A stretch of 64,000 bases of DNA, taken from NCBI RefSeq assembly GCF_011493005.1, contig NZ_CP049158.1:682001-746000 (forward strand), given 5' to 3'. Both the position numbers and the translations under genes were made by a program. The stretch is from Caballeronia sp. SBC1 (GTDB taxonomy: Bacteria; Pseudomonadota; Gammaproteobacteria; Burkholderiales; Burkholderiaceae). Of the stretch, positions 55,457 through 63,956 are shown piece after piece. The number at the start of each line of letters is the position of its first letter. The stretch's first letter is position 1. Under the pieces are notes generated by a model. That model made no database searches. It had not been told where the DNA came from and saw only the letters and a list, made by a program, of their open reading frames with translations.

Positions 55457-55485
55457 AAATAAAAACCCCGCGCGGTGGCGGGGTT
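55457..55485 (-). terminator. Intrinsic terminator on the minus strand
   Basis: AACCCCGC and GCGGGGTT arms (55464-55471 and 55478-55485) give, on the minus strand, a stem followed by TTTTTATTT. It would end transcripts of the lipoprotein gene about 230 bases after its stop. Confidence 0.82.
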
Positions 55486-55629
55486 CCCATACGGCGATGT
55501 AAGAAGCGGTCAGCGGCGCGCGTCGTCCACTGCCTTGGAATATCGCGGGGCGCCTATGTTCGATATCTCTCTTTCGTCGACACACCAGGTGTTTGAGCGA
55601 CGCACCTGGATTGGTGAGCGTCGCACAAT

Positions 55630-55675
55630 CCGGCGCAGCAAGTGCCCGTCCAATGCCGGGCACTTGCTGCGCCGG
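55630..55675. repeat. Perfect 19-bp inverted repeat with 8-base loop
   Basis: The left arm 55630-55648 (CCGGCGCAGCAAGTGCCCG) is the exact reverse complement of 55657-55675; the loop is TCCAATGC. It stands 40 bases behind the lipoprotein stop, without a T-run on either side. It may be an mRNA 3' stabiliser, a REP-type element or a recombination site. Confidence 0.9.
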
Positions 55676-55714
55676 CGGCTAGCGCCGGCACGTAAGACAC
55701 TGGTCCTTCAATCG

Positions 55715-57694
55715 CTATGGTGCGGGCACGTTAATAACCGTGTTGACCATTGTGACCGCGGCAGTCAATGCGATGGCACGACCGTTGAGCGTGGTGATAA
55801 CCGGCAGGGGAGCCGTCCCGGCCGTCGACAAAGTGATCGAAGCGTTGGACAACATCGTTCCGGTCATCGTGGAGCCCGTGCCGATAACCGCACCGGCTGG
55901 AACGTACCAGAATACGTTCTTGGCCTGAGCGCCATTCACCAGCAATACCTGGATCGGTACGGCTGGCGTGGCCGGTCCGGTCACCCCTACATTCAGCGTG
56001 CCTGTACCTGGTGACGTTTGAAAGACCCACACGGCATTGGCATCACCGCCGGCGTCCAGCGTCAGATTGGCTGTCGTGCGTGAGACGCCTCCGATGTCGA
56101 AGGTGCCAGTCGCAGATTTGTACACGCCTGGCGCAAGCGTACGCCCAGCGAGCTCATCTGCCCCCCCTCCAGCGCCACCGCAACTAGCACATTGCGCCAG
56201 GCTCGACACATCGATACCGCCGGGCAGCGCGCCAGGAGAGAGCGAATTGAACGCTGTGGTCGCGTCAAGACTTGCCTGCGTGACAGCGGCTCCCGCGACC
56301 GAACCCGGAGGTGCAGTCAGTGTGAAGACGAGCCCTGTCACCAGCCCATTCTTGGTTGGCGTTACCGTGTAGACGTTGCCGCCGGAGTCATGTAGTCCTG
56401 TGATCGACGATGAAGCGGCGTTCACTCCCAGATCGCCATTGATCACCGTATTGAGTCCGGCATTCGTGACCGTTGCATTACCTCCGAAAGAACCGAAAGG
56501 CGCCGCGCCTCCGAGTGCAGGCGCGGTGGTGCAGCTGGAAGAGTTCGTCGTGAATGTCATAGCCGAACTCGTTGCCAGGGCATTGCCTGCGAGGTCCTGC
56601 GCACCCGTCGTAATGGTGGCAATGTAGGTCGCATTGGCCGTCAGGGCGCTGGTTGGCGTGAAAGTCGCGACTTCGCTTGGAACGTCGTAGGTAACGATGC
56701 CTGCCAACGGCGTACCCGGCGCGATGGACGCGGCGACGGTGAGCGTGGCCGTATTAATGGTTGATGGGTTCATCGCCTCGCTAAAGGTAACGTTCACCGA
56801 CTTGTTGGTGCAAATGCCGGTCGCGGCGTTGGCCGGGTTTGCCGACACGATCGATGGAGGAGTCGTGTCTATGGTGTTTCCCGTGGTGAACGACCATTGA
56901 AAGTTGCTAACCAACGCATTGCCGGAAAGATCTTTGGCCGCAGTCGTGATCGTGGCGTTGTACACGGTTCCCGCACTCAGGATCGCGGGTGTCGTCGGCG
57001 TGAAGATCGCGCTTTTCGCGCCCGCCGCATAGGAAACTGTACCCGCCACTGGAGTGCCACCGGACCCTGTCACCGTAAAGCTTGACGCTGTTATCGTCGA
57101 CGGATCCATGTCTTCGCTGAAGGTGACCGCAATCCGCGAGTTCAGGGCGGTATTTGTCGCGCCCGCTGCGGGGACGCTGAGCGCTACTGTCGGAGGAGTG
57201 ACATCCGGGGCAGCGGCCGTGGTGAAAGTCCACACAAAGTTATTGAGCAGCGCGTTACCCGATAAATCCGTCACGCCGGTCGTTATCGTTGCTGTGAGGG
57301 CGACACTTGCTGGCAGGGACGGATTGGTGGGAACGAAGACAGCAGCTTTCGAGCTGACGATGTAATTCACCGTGCCAGTGATTGGCGCGCCTCCCGGACC
57401 AGTCACGGTAAAGGTTGATGTCGAGATCGTTGTCGGGTTGATGTCTTTGCTGAAGGTGGCCGTGATCTTTGTCGTAGTTCCAACGCCCGTGGCGCCAGGT
57501 GCCGGCAGCGCGGTGCTGACGGCGGGCGCAGTCGTGTCCTGCGTCCCTGCTGGCCCGGAGGCAGGCTGACTGCCGGCGCCTGATGTCGTGGCCGGATCAT
57601 TATGCGAAGACCCGCCGCATCCCGCCGCCAATGTAATAAGCAGCACGGCCATTAATCCTGTCAGCCGTTTCGCGAAAATCGGAAAATGGGTCAT
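55715..57694 (-). CDS. Exported lipoprotein with Ig-like (Big_5) repeats and an ice-binding-like (DUF3494) domain
   Basis: This is a 659-residue protein. A lipobox (TLAAGCGG near residue 26) follows the signal peptide. Three Ig-like repeats of about 105 residues start with the D-x-T-x-P motif (DTTAPAVSTALP, DVTPPTVALSVP, DTTPPSIVSANP) and end in W-T/S-FTT. The C-terminal 250 residues (from ALGGAAPFGSFGG, with NTVINGDLGVN, TLAPGVYKS and WVFQTSPGTG) match the DUF3494 ice-binding/adhesin beta-helix. ATG 57694 is chosen over TTG 57700. Surface adhesion or freeze protection is the family role. Confidence 0.9.
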   Translation of the reverse strand: MTHFPIFAKRLTGLMAVLLITLAAGCGGSSHNDPATTSGAGSQPASGPAGTQDTTAPAVSTALPAPGATGVGTTTKITATFSKDINPTTISTSTFTVTGPGGAPITGTVNYIVSSKAAVFVPTNPSLPASVALTATITTGVTDLSGNALLNNFVWTFTTAAAPDVTPPTVALSVPAAGATNTALNSRIAVTFSEDMDPSTITASSFTVTGSGGTPVAGTVSYAAGAKSAIFTPTTPAILSAGTVYNATITTAAKDLSGNALVSNFQWSFTTGNTIDTTPPSIVSANPANAATGICTNKSVNVTFSEAMNPSTINTATLTVAASIAPGTPLAGIVTYDVPSEVATFTPTSALTANATYIATITTGAQDLAGNALATSSAMTFTTNSSSCTTAPALGGAAPFGSFGGNATVTNAGLNTVINGDLGVNAASSSITGLHDSGGNVYTVTPTKNGLVTGLVFTLTAPPGSVAGAAVTQASLDATTAFNSLSPGALPGGIDVSSLAQCASCGGAGGGADELAGRTLAPGVYKSATGTFDIGGVSRTTANLTLDAGGDANAVWVFQTSPGTGTLNVGVTGPATPAVPIQVLLVNGAQAKNVFWYVPAGAVIGTGSTMTGTMLSNASITLSTAGTAPLPVITTLNGRAIALTAAVTMVNTVINVPAP

Positions 57695-58208
57695 TTGCAA
57701 CCCCGGTTCGGCGACGTCGCTGCGTCATATTTACTGGTCTGCATATTTTTCTCGCATAGGTGGCCGACGACATCGAATACTCGATGTCGTTTAATTATTT
57801 TTGCTTTCAATTAGCGCTGAGGATTTCGAGGGTCGGTGACCAAGACTCGAAATGATGCTAGAACAAGGGGACCGGCTGCGAAGCAGCGGTGAATGGATGG
57901 CTAAACTGGATATGGGAAAGTGCTAACGGCTCGGCCAAAATAAAATGGCAGGAAGATGACGAAAGCTTGCTTCCCACGAAAAGCCAGAGATTTGGTAAGG
58001 GATGGGAAGACACGTTATACACCTCTTTATAGTCAATATTCAGATTTATCTGACAGTTGTGGATTTGCGTCACTCTTGGAAACAACCGTTGTTTATCGAA
58101 GCCAGCCTTTAGGGGCGACGATGGCTTCATAGGCGATTGCGCTAGTCGGTGGAACTGCGGTTTGCAAACACCCGAGCGGCTTGTTTCCAGCAAACGCAAC
58201 GCGCCCAT
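57695..58208. other. Intergenic region upstream of the ice-binding-like lipoprotein
   Basis: About 510 bases with the lipoprotein promoter at the left end and, elsewhere, nothing I recognise. It includes the palindrome at 57767-57790 and a small stem around GCTGCGAAGCAGC near 57873. Confidence 0.5.
57767..57790. promoter_or_regulatory. Perfect 10-bp palindrome upstream of the lipoprotein gene
   Basis: ACGACATCGA and TCGATGTCGT flank ATAC, about 75 bases before the lipoprotein start. TTTAATTATTTTT follows on the plus side. It could be an operator or, read rightwards, a terminator with no obvious gene to serve. Confidence 0.5.
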
Positions 58209-59480
58209 CTAACTACTCGCCGATAACAGCTCGATGCGCTTGCGCTGCAGGAACCGGCGCACAGCCGGATCGCGTTCGAGTCCGATCGCGAGATCGTACG
58301 CGCCGAGTGCTTCGGTCCACGCGCCGGCACGCGCGAGCAGATCGGCACGCGCGGCCCAGTAGGGTTGGTAGTCGGCCAGCCGCGGATCGTCCGCATAGGG
58401 CTCGAGCGCGTCGAGCGCCGCTTGCGGGCCGTCCCGTTCCGCCTGCGCGAGCGCGCGGTTCACCGCGACCACCGGCGACGCTGCAATCGCGAGCAGTGCA
58501 TCGTAGAGCTGCATAATCTCGTCCCAGTTTGGACGGTGCGTCCAGCAGCGGTGGATGTGCGCTGACTGCAGCGCGGCCTCGAGCTGAAAGCGTCCGATTG
58601 CATTGAAAGCGCTTGCGCGCCGCAGCAGTGCGTTGGCTGCGTCGATCATCGGTGCATCCCATGTCGCCGGATCCTGAGCCGACAGCGGCACGTAGTCGCC
58701 GGCCGCATCGCGTCGCGCATCGCGCCGCGCCTGCGCATACAGCATCAGGGCGAGCAGACCAACCGTCTCCGGCTCATCGGGCAGCAGCTCGACGAGCAGG
58801 TGTGCAAGAAACAGCGCCTCGCCCGCGAGATCGCGCCGCTCGGTATCGCCGCCGACCGGATCGGTCCATCCTTCCGCATACGCCGCATAGACCGCTTCCA
58901 GCACCGCGGCGAGCCGACCGGGTAACTCCTCGCGCTCGGGTACGCTGAATGGAATGCCCGCTTCGCGGATCTTGTTCTTCGCCCGCACGAGGCGCTTGCT
59001 CATCGCGGCGGGCGACATCAGGAACGCGGACGCAATCGTCTTTGCTTCGAGCCCCAGCACCACCTGCAGCATCAGCGGCGTGCGAATCGCAGCCTCCAGC
59101 GCAGGGTGCGTGCACGCGAACAGCAGCGCAAGCCGCCGGTCGGGCAACATGCCTGCTTCACGCTCGTCGATCTCGTCGGCGAGGATCGCGAGCTGGTTCG
59201 TCACTTCGTCACCGATACGGCGATGACGCGCGCCATCGAGCGCCCGGCGGCGCGCAACCGTCATCAGCCACGCTTCGGGATTCGCGGGGCAGCCGCGCTT
59301 CGGCCAGTCCGCGAGCGCGGCCGAAAACGCGTCGGCCAGCGCGTCCTCGGCTGCGGCGACGTCGCGCGTGCGCATCGCCAGCAGCGCGACGAGCTTGCCG
59401 TAACTCCGGCGAGCGACCGCCTCGGCAATCGCATGGGCGGCGCCGTCGGCGTCCCGGTCGTCGTCGCCGGACGGACTCAT
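58209..59480 (-). CDS. RNA polymerase sigma factor, ECF type with C-terminal TPR-like domain (ECF42-like)
   Basis: This is a 423-residue protein. Sigma region 2 (residues 10-75, with AAEDALADAFSAALADWPKRG and NPEAWLMTVARRRALD) and region 4 (residues 115-170, PLMLQVVLGLEAKTIASAFLMSPAAMSKRLVRAKNKI) are followed by about 230 residues of helical repeats (YAEGWTDPVGGD, LALMLYAQARRDAR, AVNRALAQAERDG). This long tail is typical of the group paired with YciI-like proteins. The start overlaps the stop of the YciI-like gene (ATGA), so the two are coupled. Confidence 0.92.
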   Translation of the reverse strand: MSPSGDDDRDADGAAHAIAEAVARRSYGKLVALLAMRTRDVAAAEDALADAFSAALADWPKRGCPANPEAWLMTVARRRALDGARHRRIGDEVTNQLAILADEIDEREAGMLPDRRLALLFACTHPALEAAIRTPLMLQVVLGLEAKTIASAFLMSPAAMSKRLVRAKNKIREAGIPFSVPEREELPGRLAAVLEAVYAAYAEGWTDPVGGDTERRDLAGEALFLAHLLVELLPDEPETVGLLALMLYAQARRDARRDAAGDYVPLSAQDPATWDAPMIDAANALLRRASAFNAIGRFQLEAALQSAHIHRCWTHRPNWDEIMQLYDALLAIAASPVVAVNRALAQAERDGPQAALDALEPYADDPRLADYQPYWAARADLLARAGAWTEALGAYDLAIGLERDPAVRRFLQRKRIELLSASS

Positions 59481-59848
59481 GCAACAGATGGCGCGTCGTA
59501 GGGGGCAGTCCAGACCGGGCGCACTTCCATGAGGCCGTGCGCCGCGCCGGGACAACGCGACGCCCACGCGATCGCCGCGTCCAGATTGGGCACGTCGATC
59601 AGGTAGTAGCCGGCGAGCTGCTCCTTCGAATCGGAATACGGTCCGTCAAGTACCTGCGGCTTGCCGTCGACGAGCCGCACCGTGGTGGCCGTGCTCGTGT
59701 TCTGCAGCCGGTTGGCGCCCACCAGCACCTCCGCTTTTTTCAGCGACTCGGTGTACGCCTGATAGGCGGCAACCCCCTGCTGCCGCTCGCTGTCGGTCAT
59801 CTGGTTCCAGCCGTTTTCTTCCGAATAGATCATCAATAGGTATTGCAT
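59477..59848 (-). CDS. YciI-family protein (DUF1330/YCII-like), partner of the sigma factor
   Basis: This is a 123-residue protein beginning MQYLLMIYSEENGW with the ferredoxin-like YCII fold. TVRLVDGKPQVLDGPYSDSKEQLAGYYLIDVPNLDAAIAWA is the conserved core (shown here only as the run of its key elements GPYSDSKEQLAGYY). GGAGG lies five bases before ATG 59848. Gene pairs of this type with ECF42-like sigma factors are frequent, and the small protein is thought to belong to the sensing side. Confidence 0.88.
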   Translation of the reverse strand: MQYLLMIYSEENGWNQMTDSERQQGVAAYQAYTESLKKAEVLVGANRLQNTSTATTVRLVDGKPQVLDGPYSDSKEQLAGYYLIDVPNLDAAIAWASRCPGAAHGLMEVRPVWTAPYDAPSVA

Positions 59849-60393
59849 ATGAGCCTCCGTCATGGGATTAAGGCGGCTGAATCACATCGGGCCGCCACTA
59901 CAATGACGCTCAGGTCCCATGCTGACGGACAGGCAGCGTCGAAAAAAAATCGCGAACGGCGCATCCGCCTTAGTTGTTCGCCTCCGTCGGGGACGCTGCG
60001 CATGGCCACTTCGGGCGAGCCCGCCATCCCCTCTGCGCGGTTATCCATTTCACCGCTCTATTGCAGACTGCACCAAAGCCCGGTTGCCGCAGGTATCGCG
60101 ACTGTCTCGGCGAGGATATCTGACTTTCAAGAGTCAAAGTCGTGACACCCACAAGGGTTTGAGAAGACGTACTCGACTTCTCCAGCGATCGCTTTGCCGA
60201 TGACTTGCCGACAGCCGAAACGATGAAGGCGGTTCATCGGTCTTATGGAAGGCCTCGCATAAGGCGGGGAGCGTGCCCGCGGATAATCTCTTATTTTTTG
60301 ACCGCTAGTTCGACGAACCGGTCACATTTTTGTCACGCGTTGCGCCTACGTTGAGTTTAGGTTTCCCGACAATTTGCCCACAGCGGAGCTCGT
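59849..60393. other. Intergenic region with the pstS promoter
   Basis: About 545 bases between divergent genes. A Pho box sits at 60319-60336. No gene is supported in the rest; open frames are short and featureless. Confidence 0.5.
60319..60336 (+). promoter_or_regulatory. Pho box (PhoB site) upstream of pstS
   Basis: CGGTCAC-ATTT-TTGTCAC is a 7-4-7 arrangement close to the CTGTCAT-based PhoB consensus. It lies about 58 bases before the pstS start. Confidence 0.72.
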
Positions 60394-61425
60394 ATGAAAT
60401 ACATCCATTTATTAGCGGTTGGGGTGGCCGGAACGCTCATGTCTTTCGCCGTTCAATCAGCCGATATCACCGGAGCGGGAAGTACGTTCGCGGCGCCGAT
60501 CTACACCAAATGGGCGGCGGCCTACCAAAAGTCGGGCGGCGCAAAGGTGAACTATCAAGGTATCGGCTCGTCGGGTGGCATTAAGCAAATTATTGCTAAT
60601 ACAGTCGACTTCGCGGGCTCGGACGCACCGATGAAAGACGACGAACTGGCTAAGGCTGGGTTGTTCCAGTTTCCAACCGTTGTCGGCGGCGTCATTCCGG
60701 TCGTCAACCTCCCCGGTATCAAGCCCGGAGATTTGACGCTCTCCGGCGAAGTGCTTGGCAACATCTACCTTGGCAAGGTCAAGACGTGGAACGACCCGGC
60801 AATCGTTGGATTGAATCCTAGCCTGAAACTACCGAACACGGACATCGCGGTGGTACGTCGTGCTGATGGATCCGGCACGAGCTTCATCTGGACGCACTAT
60901 TTGTCCCAGGTTAATCCGGAGTGGAAGAGTAAGGTCGGAGAAGGCGCGACCGTGAGCTGGCCTCTCGGTATTGGTGGAAAGGGTAACGATGGCGTCGCAG
61001 CTTTTGTTCAGCGCGTGCCGGGCGCGATAGGTTATGTCGAGTGGGCGTATGCGAAGCAAAACAACATGACGTACACGGCGATGAAGAACGCAGCGGGTGC
61101 CGTCGTCAAACCTTCAACCGAAACTTTTAAAGCTGCAGCGGCCGGCGCTGAATGGTCAAAATCGTTTTATCAAATTCTCACGAACGAACCTGGAAAAGAT
61201 GCGTGGCCAATAGTCGGGGCTACCTTCGTGCTGCTCCATACCGTCCAGGCGAAACCTGCCCAGGGTACCGAGACCCTTAAGTTCTTCGATTGGGCGTTCA
61301 AAAATGGCGACCAGTCTGCCCAGCAGCTTGACTACATCTCCCTGCCGGAATCGGTTGAAAGCGAAATCCGCGCGCAATGGCGTGTGAAAGTAAAAGACGC
61401 CGCAGGAAAGCCAGTCGTTCAGTAG
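60394..61425 (+). CDS. pstS: Phosphate ABC transporter substrate-binding protein PstS
   Basis: This is a 343-residue periplasmic protein. The signal peptide (residues 1-22) precedes [17 protein letters not shown]. The phosphate-binding loops [21 protein letters not shown] and [16 protein letters not shown] are all present. A Pho box upstream indicates induction under phosphate starvation. pstC, pstA, pstB and phoU do not follow, so this is a solitary copy or the rest of the operon is elsewhere. Confidence 0.96.
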   Translation: MKYIHLLAVGVAGTLMSFAVQSADITGAGSTFAAPIYTKWAAAYQKSGGAKVNYQGIGSSGGIKQIIANTVDFAGSDAPMKDDELAKAGLFQFPTVVGGVIPVVNLPGIKPGDLTLSGEVLGNIYLGKVKTWNDPAIVGLNPSLKLPNTDIAVVRRADGSGTSFIWTHYLSQVNPEWKSKVGEGATVSWPLGIGGKGNDGVAAFVQRVPGAIGYVEWAYAKQNNMTYTAMKNAAGAVVKPSTETFKAAAAGAEWSKSFYQILTNEPGKDAWPIVGATFVLLHTVQAKPAQGTETLKFFDWAFKNGDQSAQQLDYISLPESVESEIRAQWRVKVKDAAGKPVVQ

Positions 61426-61612
61426 GAAAATCTTGATTCGGTGTGAGCCTGGTTTTTCTCGACGCGCGCAGACTTCTCGACAACGACCAACGGCTGAATG
61501 ACCGCGTTTCTTGAGCTCGTTTCGTGAGCGCATTTTCACGTAAGCACGCACCGCAGAAAAGAGGCATTGTTTCGTTGCTGCGTAACTCATTCTTTTTTCA
61601 CGCGCCCGCGCT

Positions 61613-61879
61613 CTACCGGAGGACGAGACCCCGAGCGCCGGTTCGTTGCAGGACAAAGTCGTCAAGCACCAACGCGAGGTCGCGCTCGTTGGGCCGCGTT
61701 CCCCACGTGCTGTATCCAGCGACCGACGCTATTGCAAACCACGAGTGAGGCGGAAACCACTCCGCGATAACGACGCCTGCGTCGAGTATTCGCAGGCGCC
61801 CCGTGTCCCGATGAAATTCGGCCGACATCGACATTCCGTCAATGTGCTTGCTTGCGCGGATTGGCTTGTTCAGCATCAT
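61613..61879 (-). CDS. Small hypothetical protein
   Basis: This is an 88-residue frame starting MMLNKPIRASKHIDGMSMSA, preceded by AGGGAGGGC. The second Met (61876) is equally possible. No family was recognised. Hydrophobic and aromatic residues (VIAEWFPPHSWFAIAS) suggest a small folded domain. The frame is open further upstream, but only this part has a good ribosome-binding site. Confidence 0.5.
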   Translation of the reverse strand: MMLNKPIRASKHIDGMSMSAEFHRDTGRLRILDAGVVIAEWFPPHSWFAIASVAGYSTWGTRPNERDLALVLDDFVLQRTGARGLVLR

Positions 61880-62021
61880 GCCCTCCCTGTGAAAGCTTGT
61901 TTTTCCGATGTCGGCCGTTCTGCCATGTGTGGAAGTTTTCGACGCGCGCAACGCTTCAGTCACGGTTGAGAAGCGTCGCGTCAAAGACGCACCGTTGAGC
62001 GCGTCCGTCGAAGGTCTTCCC

Positions 62022-62294
62022 CTATTGCCCGAAAAATATGTTGCAGTTGGGGCCAGTGCTGCATTGGGCTTGGCGAGTTCCGCTGGCTGACATGCTTCGT
62101 CCCGAAGGCACACCGCCATACGTAGCATCGTCGCTCGTCGTCGTAGTCGCCGTTGGCGCCGGCATCAGCGCGGGGGCCTCCGCTTTCTGCTGCGGCATTT
62201 GCTGACTGCTTTCGGGAGTGTCTTGTGCGTAAGCCGTTCCTATTGCAGCAAACAGGCTTGCGATGCCGGCTGCGAATAGCAATTTTGAGTTCAT
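62022..62294 (-). CDS. Small exported hypothetical protein
   Basis: This is a 90-residue protein. The signal peptide (MNSKLLFAAGIASLFAAIGT..AYA, cut near residue 23) precedes a Pro/Gln/Thr-rich tail with two Cys near the end (QCSTGPNC). AGGAG lies 6 bases before ATG 62294. It is similar in style to the small exported proteins at 51209 and 62938. Confidence 0.68.
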   Translation of the reverse strand: MNSKLLFAAGIASLFAAIGTAYAQDTPESSQQMPQQKAEAPALMPAPTATTTTSDDATYGGVPSGRSMSASGTRQAQCSTGPNCNIFFGQ

Positions 62295-62937
62295 CTCAAA
62301 CTCCTTGATGGGTGCGCAAGACACCGAGTGACAATGTCTACGGTTACTTGCAAGGTTGGAAATATCGCGCTTCCAATGACTGGCCGTGACGGTATCGAGA
62401 CTCGCAGCTCGAGAACGAAATCCTGGCGCCAAGGTAGAGCGAATGAATGTCGGTTCGTAGCGCGCAGATTGGCGATAGGTACCGAGCTTTTTGAAGGCGT
62501 TCAACTAACCGCATGGCGGAAACCCTGCGGCAGCAAAGCGATGCGGGCGTGCCGCACCAAATTTTGCTGTGGGGACTGGTAGGTCCGAATGCGCGATGAG
62601 AAGCGCGCATGACCTACAGTAAAGCGAACACTAGTCAGGAGGCAATCCCTCGTAAGGAGGGCATCCGTTGAGGGGCGACAGCGACAAGCAACAGCGCGGC
62701 ACGGAATCAGCGATTGCGACGTTGACCACACAAAACTGACCCAGAACGCTCCCGCGATTGTCGAATTACTGATAGATGGCCGCTGCCACCTTTCTGCCAC
62801 TCTTCGTCATTGCTGAAATTCAGTCTGATGACAAATGCCGCGCGGGGTCTTCGATATTTTTAACGCCAAGCATGCATTCGTGGCACTGTAATCTAACGCT
62901 GTTAGGATTCCGACTCCCTTCCACGTCATATAGTCAC
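62295..62937. other. Intergenic region
   Basis: About 640 bases separating divergent small genes. I see no gene, RNA or repeat that I can support here. Confidence 0.4.
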
Positions 62938-63072
62938 ATGAAAAAGACCCTTCTCGCCGTAATCACCGCCGCTCTGACGCTTGGCGCCTTTTCATCCGCT
63001 TACGCAAACGATCACCACCGCGTATGCCACAAAGTGAAGGTGCATGGTCACTGGCAAACCCGCTGTCATTAA
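62938..63072 (+). CDS. Tiny exported His/Lys-rich protein
   Basis: This is a 44-residue peptide. The signal peptide (residues 1-23, SSAYA) leaves a mature part of about 20 residues ending HRVCHKVKVHGHWQTRCH. Two Cys and six His suggest metal binding. Proteins with a KVCHKVRVHGHW-like tail recur in Burkholderia genomes as far as I recall. There is no strong ribosome-binding site; ATG 62938 is favoured by the signal peptide. Confidence 0.7.
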   Translation: MKKTLLAVITAALTLGAFSSAYANDHHRVCHKVKVHGHWQTRCH

Positions 63073-63293
63073 CCGATGCATGGGCGGCGCTACTAGAGGC
63101 CGCCTCAAGAGGGCACTCTCACCCTCGCGTCGAACGGCGATGCTTCCTTCAGCCACTCGATAGATTGGCGAATCGCTGTGACGCTGGCCGTCTTGATGGT
63201 CGCAGGAGGACTGATCAGGGAGACGTTTTACCTCGTTTTACCTCGTTTTGCCTTTTCCCCAGACCATTCAATGGGTGACGGTTTTGCCCCGCT

Positions 63294-63956
63294 CTACGGC
63301 TGGGTGTTCGTTGCGCCGGCGCCCGGCTTGACGCTACCGTCGGGCTGCGGGACTTCAAGCGGCTTGACTTCGACGGGCGCGGTGCCATTTTCTTTCAAAC
63401 CGAGCTTATCGGCGGTCTTGGGCGATACATCCACGATTCGATTCTTGACGTAGGGACCGCGATCCCTGATTTCGACCACCGCGTTGCTGCCGTTTTCCAG
63501 ATTCGTGACCCGGGCTTTGGTGCCAAGCGGCAAAGTCTTGCTCGCAGCGACATTCGATTGCGGATTCATGCGTGTACCGTCGGCCATTTTCTTTGAGTAA
63601 AACTCCCGGCCGTAGTAAGAGGCCTTGCCCTTGCGTGCCTTGCCGGAGCGGTCAAGACCGGCGTGCCGGGCTGCCTTCGAACTTGCCTGTGAGGAATCGA
63701 TGGATGTCTGCTTTTGCGCGGCAACCGCCGTGCTCAGGGAGTAGGACAGGACCAGGAACAGAAGCATTCGAAGCTTGCGTCTTCGACCAGGCTGTAAATG
63801 GGTGTGATTGACGGGGTCGATGTGGTCGCCAGGCTCGTACATGGGCAATCTCAGCGCTGTCTCAACCGGTACCGATTGCGTGTTCAGGCGCATCAGTTCC
63901 GCTTCGGGGAGACGGCCCGGCAGCCGATTCTTCGTGGTATGAAGGTCATTTTTCAT
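63294..63956 (-). CDS. rlpA: RlpA-like septal ring lytic transglycosylase / double-psi beta-barrel protein
   Basis: This is a 220-residue protein. A hydrophilic N-terminal stretch (residues 1-60) precedes a membrane segment (residues 62-80, RMLLFLVLSYSLSTAVAA). The RlpA core then follows: GKASYYGREFYSKKMADG, LPLGTKARVTNLENG, VVEIRDRGPY with the catalytic Asp, and RIVDVSPKTADKLGL. GGAG six bases upstream supports ATG 63956. The SPOR domain of full-length RlpA is absent, so this is a short member. Cleavage of naked glycan strands is the family role. Confidence 0.85.
   Translation of the reverse strand: MKNDLHTTKNRLPGRLPEAELMRLNTQSVPVETALRLPMYEPGDHIDPVNHTHLQPGRRRKLRMLLFLVLSYSLSTAVAAQKQTSIDSSQASSKAARHAGLDRSGKARKGKASYYGREFYSKKMADGTRMNPQSNVAASKTLPLGTKARVTNLENGSNAVVEIRDRGPYVKNRIVDVSPKTADKLGLKENGTAPVEVKPLEVPQPDGSVKPGAGATNTQP

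Larger units (their letters stand above)
54945..55714. other. Intergenic region with three hairpins
   Basis: About 770 bases between convergent genes. It holds a plus-strand terminator (54993), a minus-strand terminator (55457) and a perfect 19-bp hairpin (55630). No gene is supported in the remainder. Confidence 0.6.
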
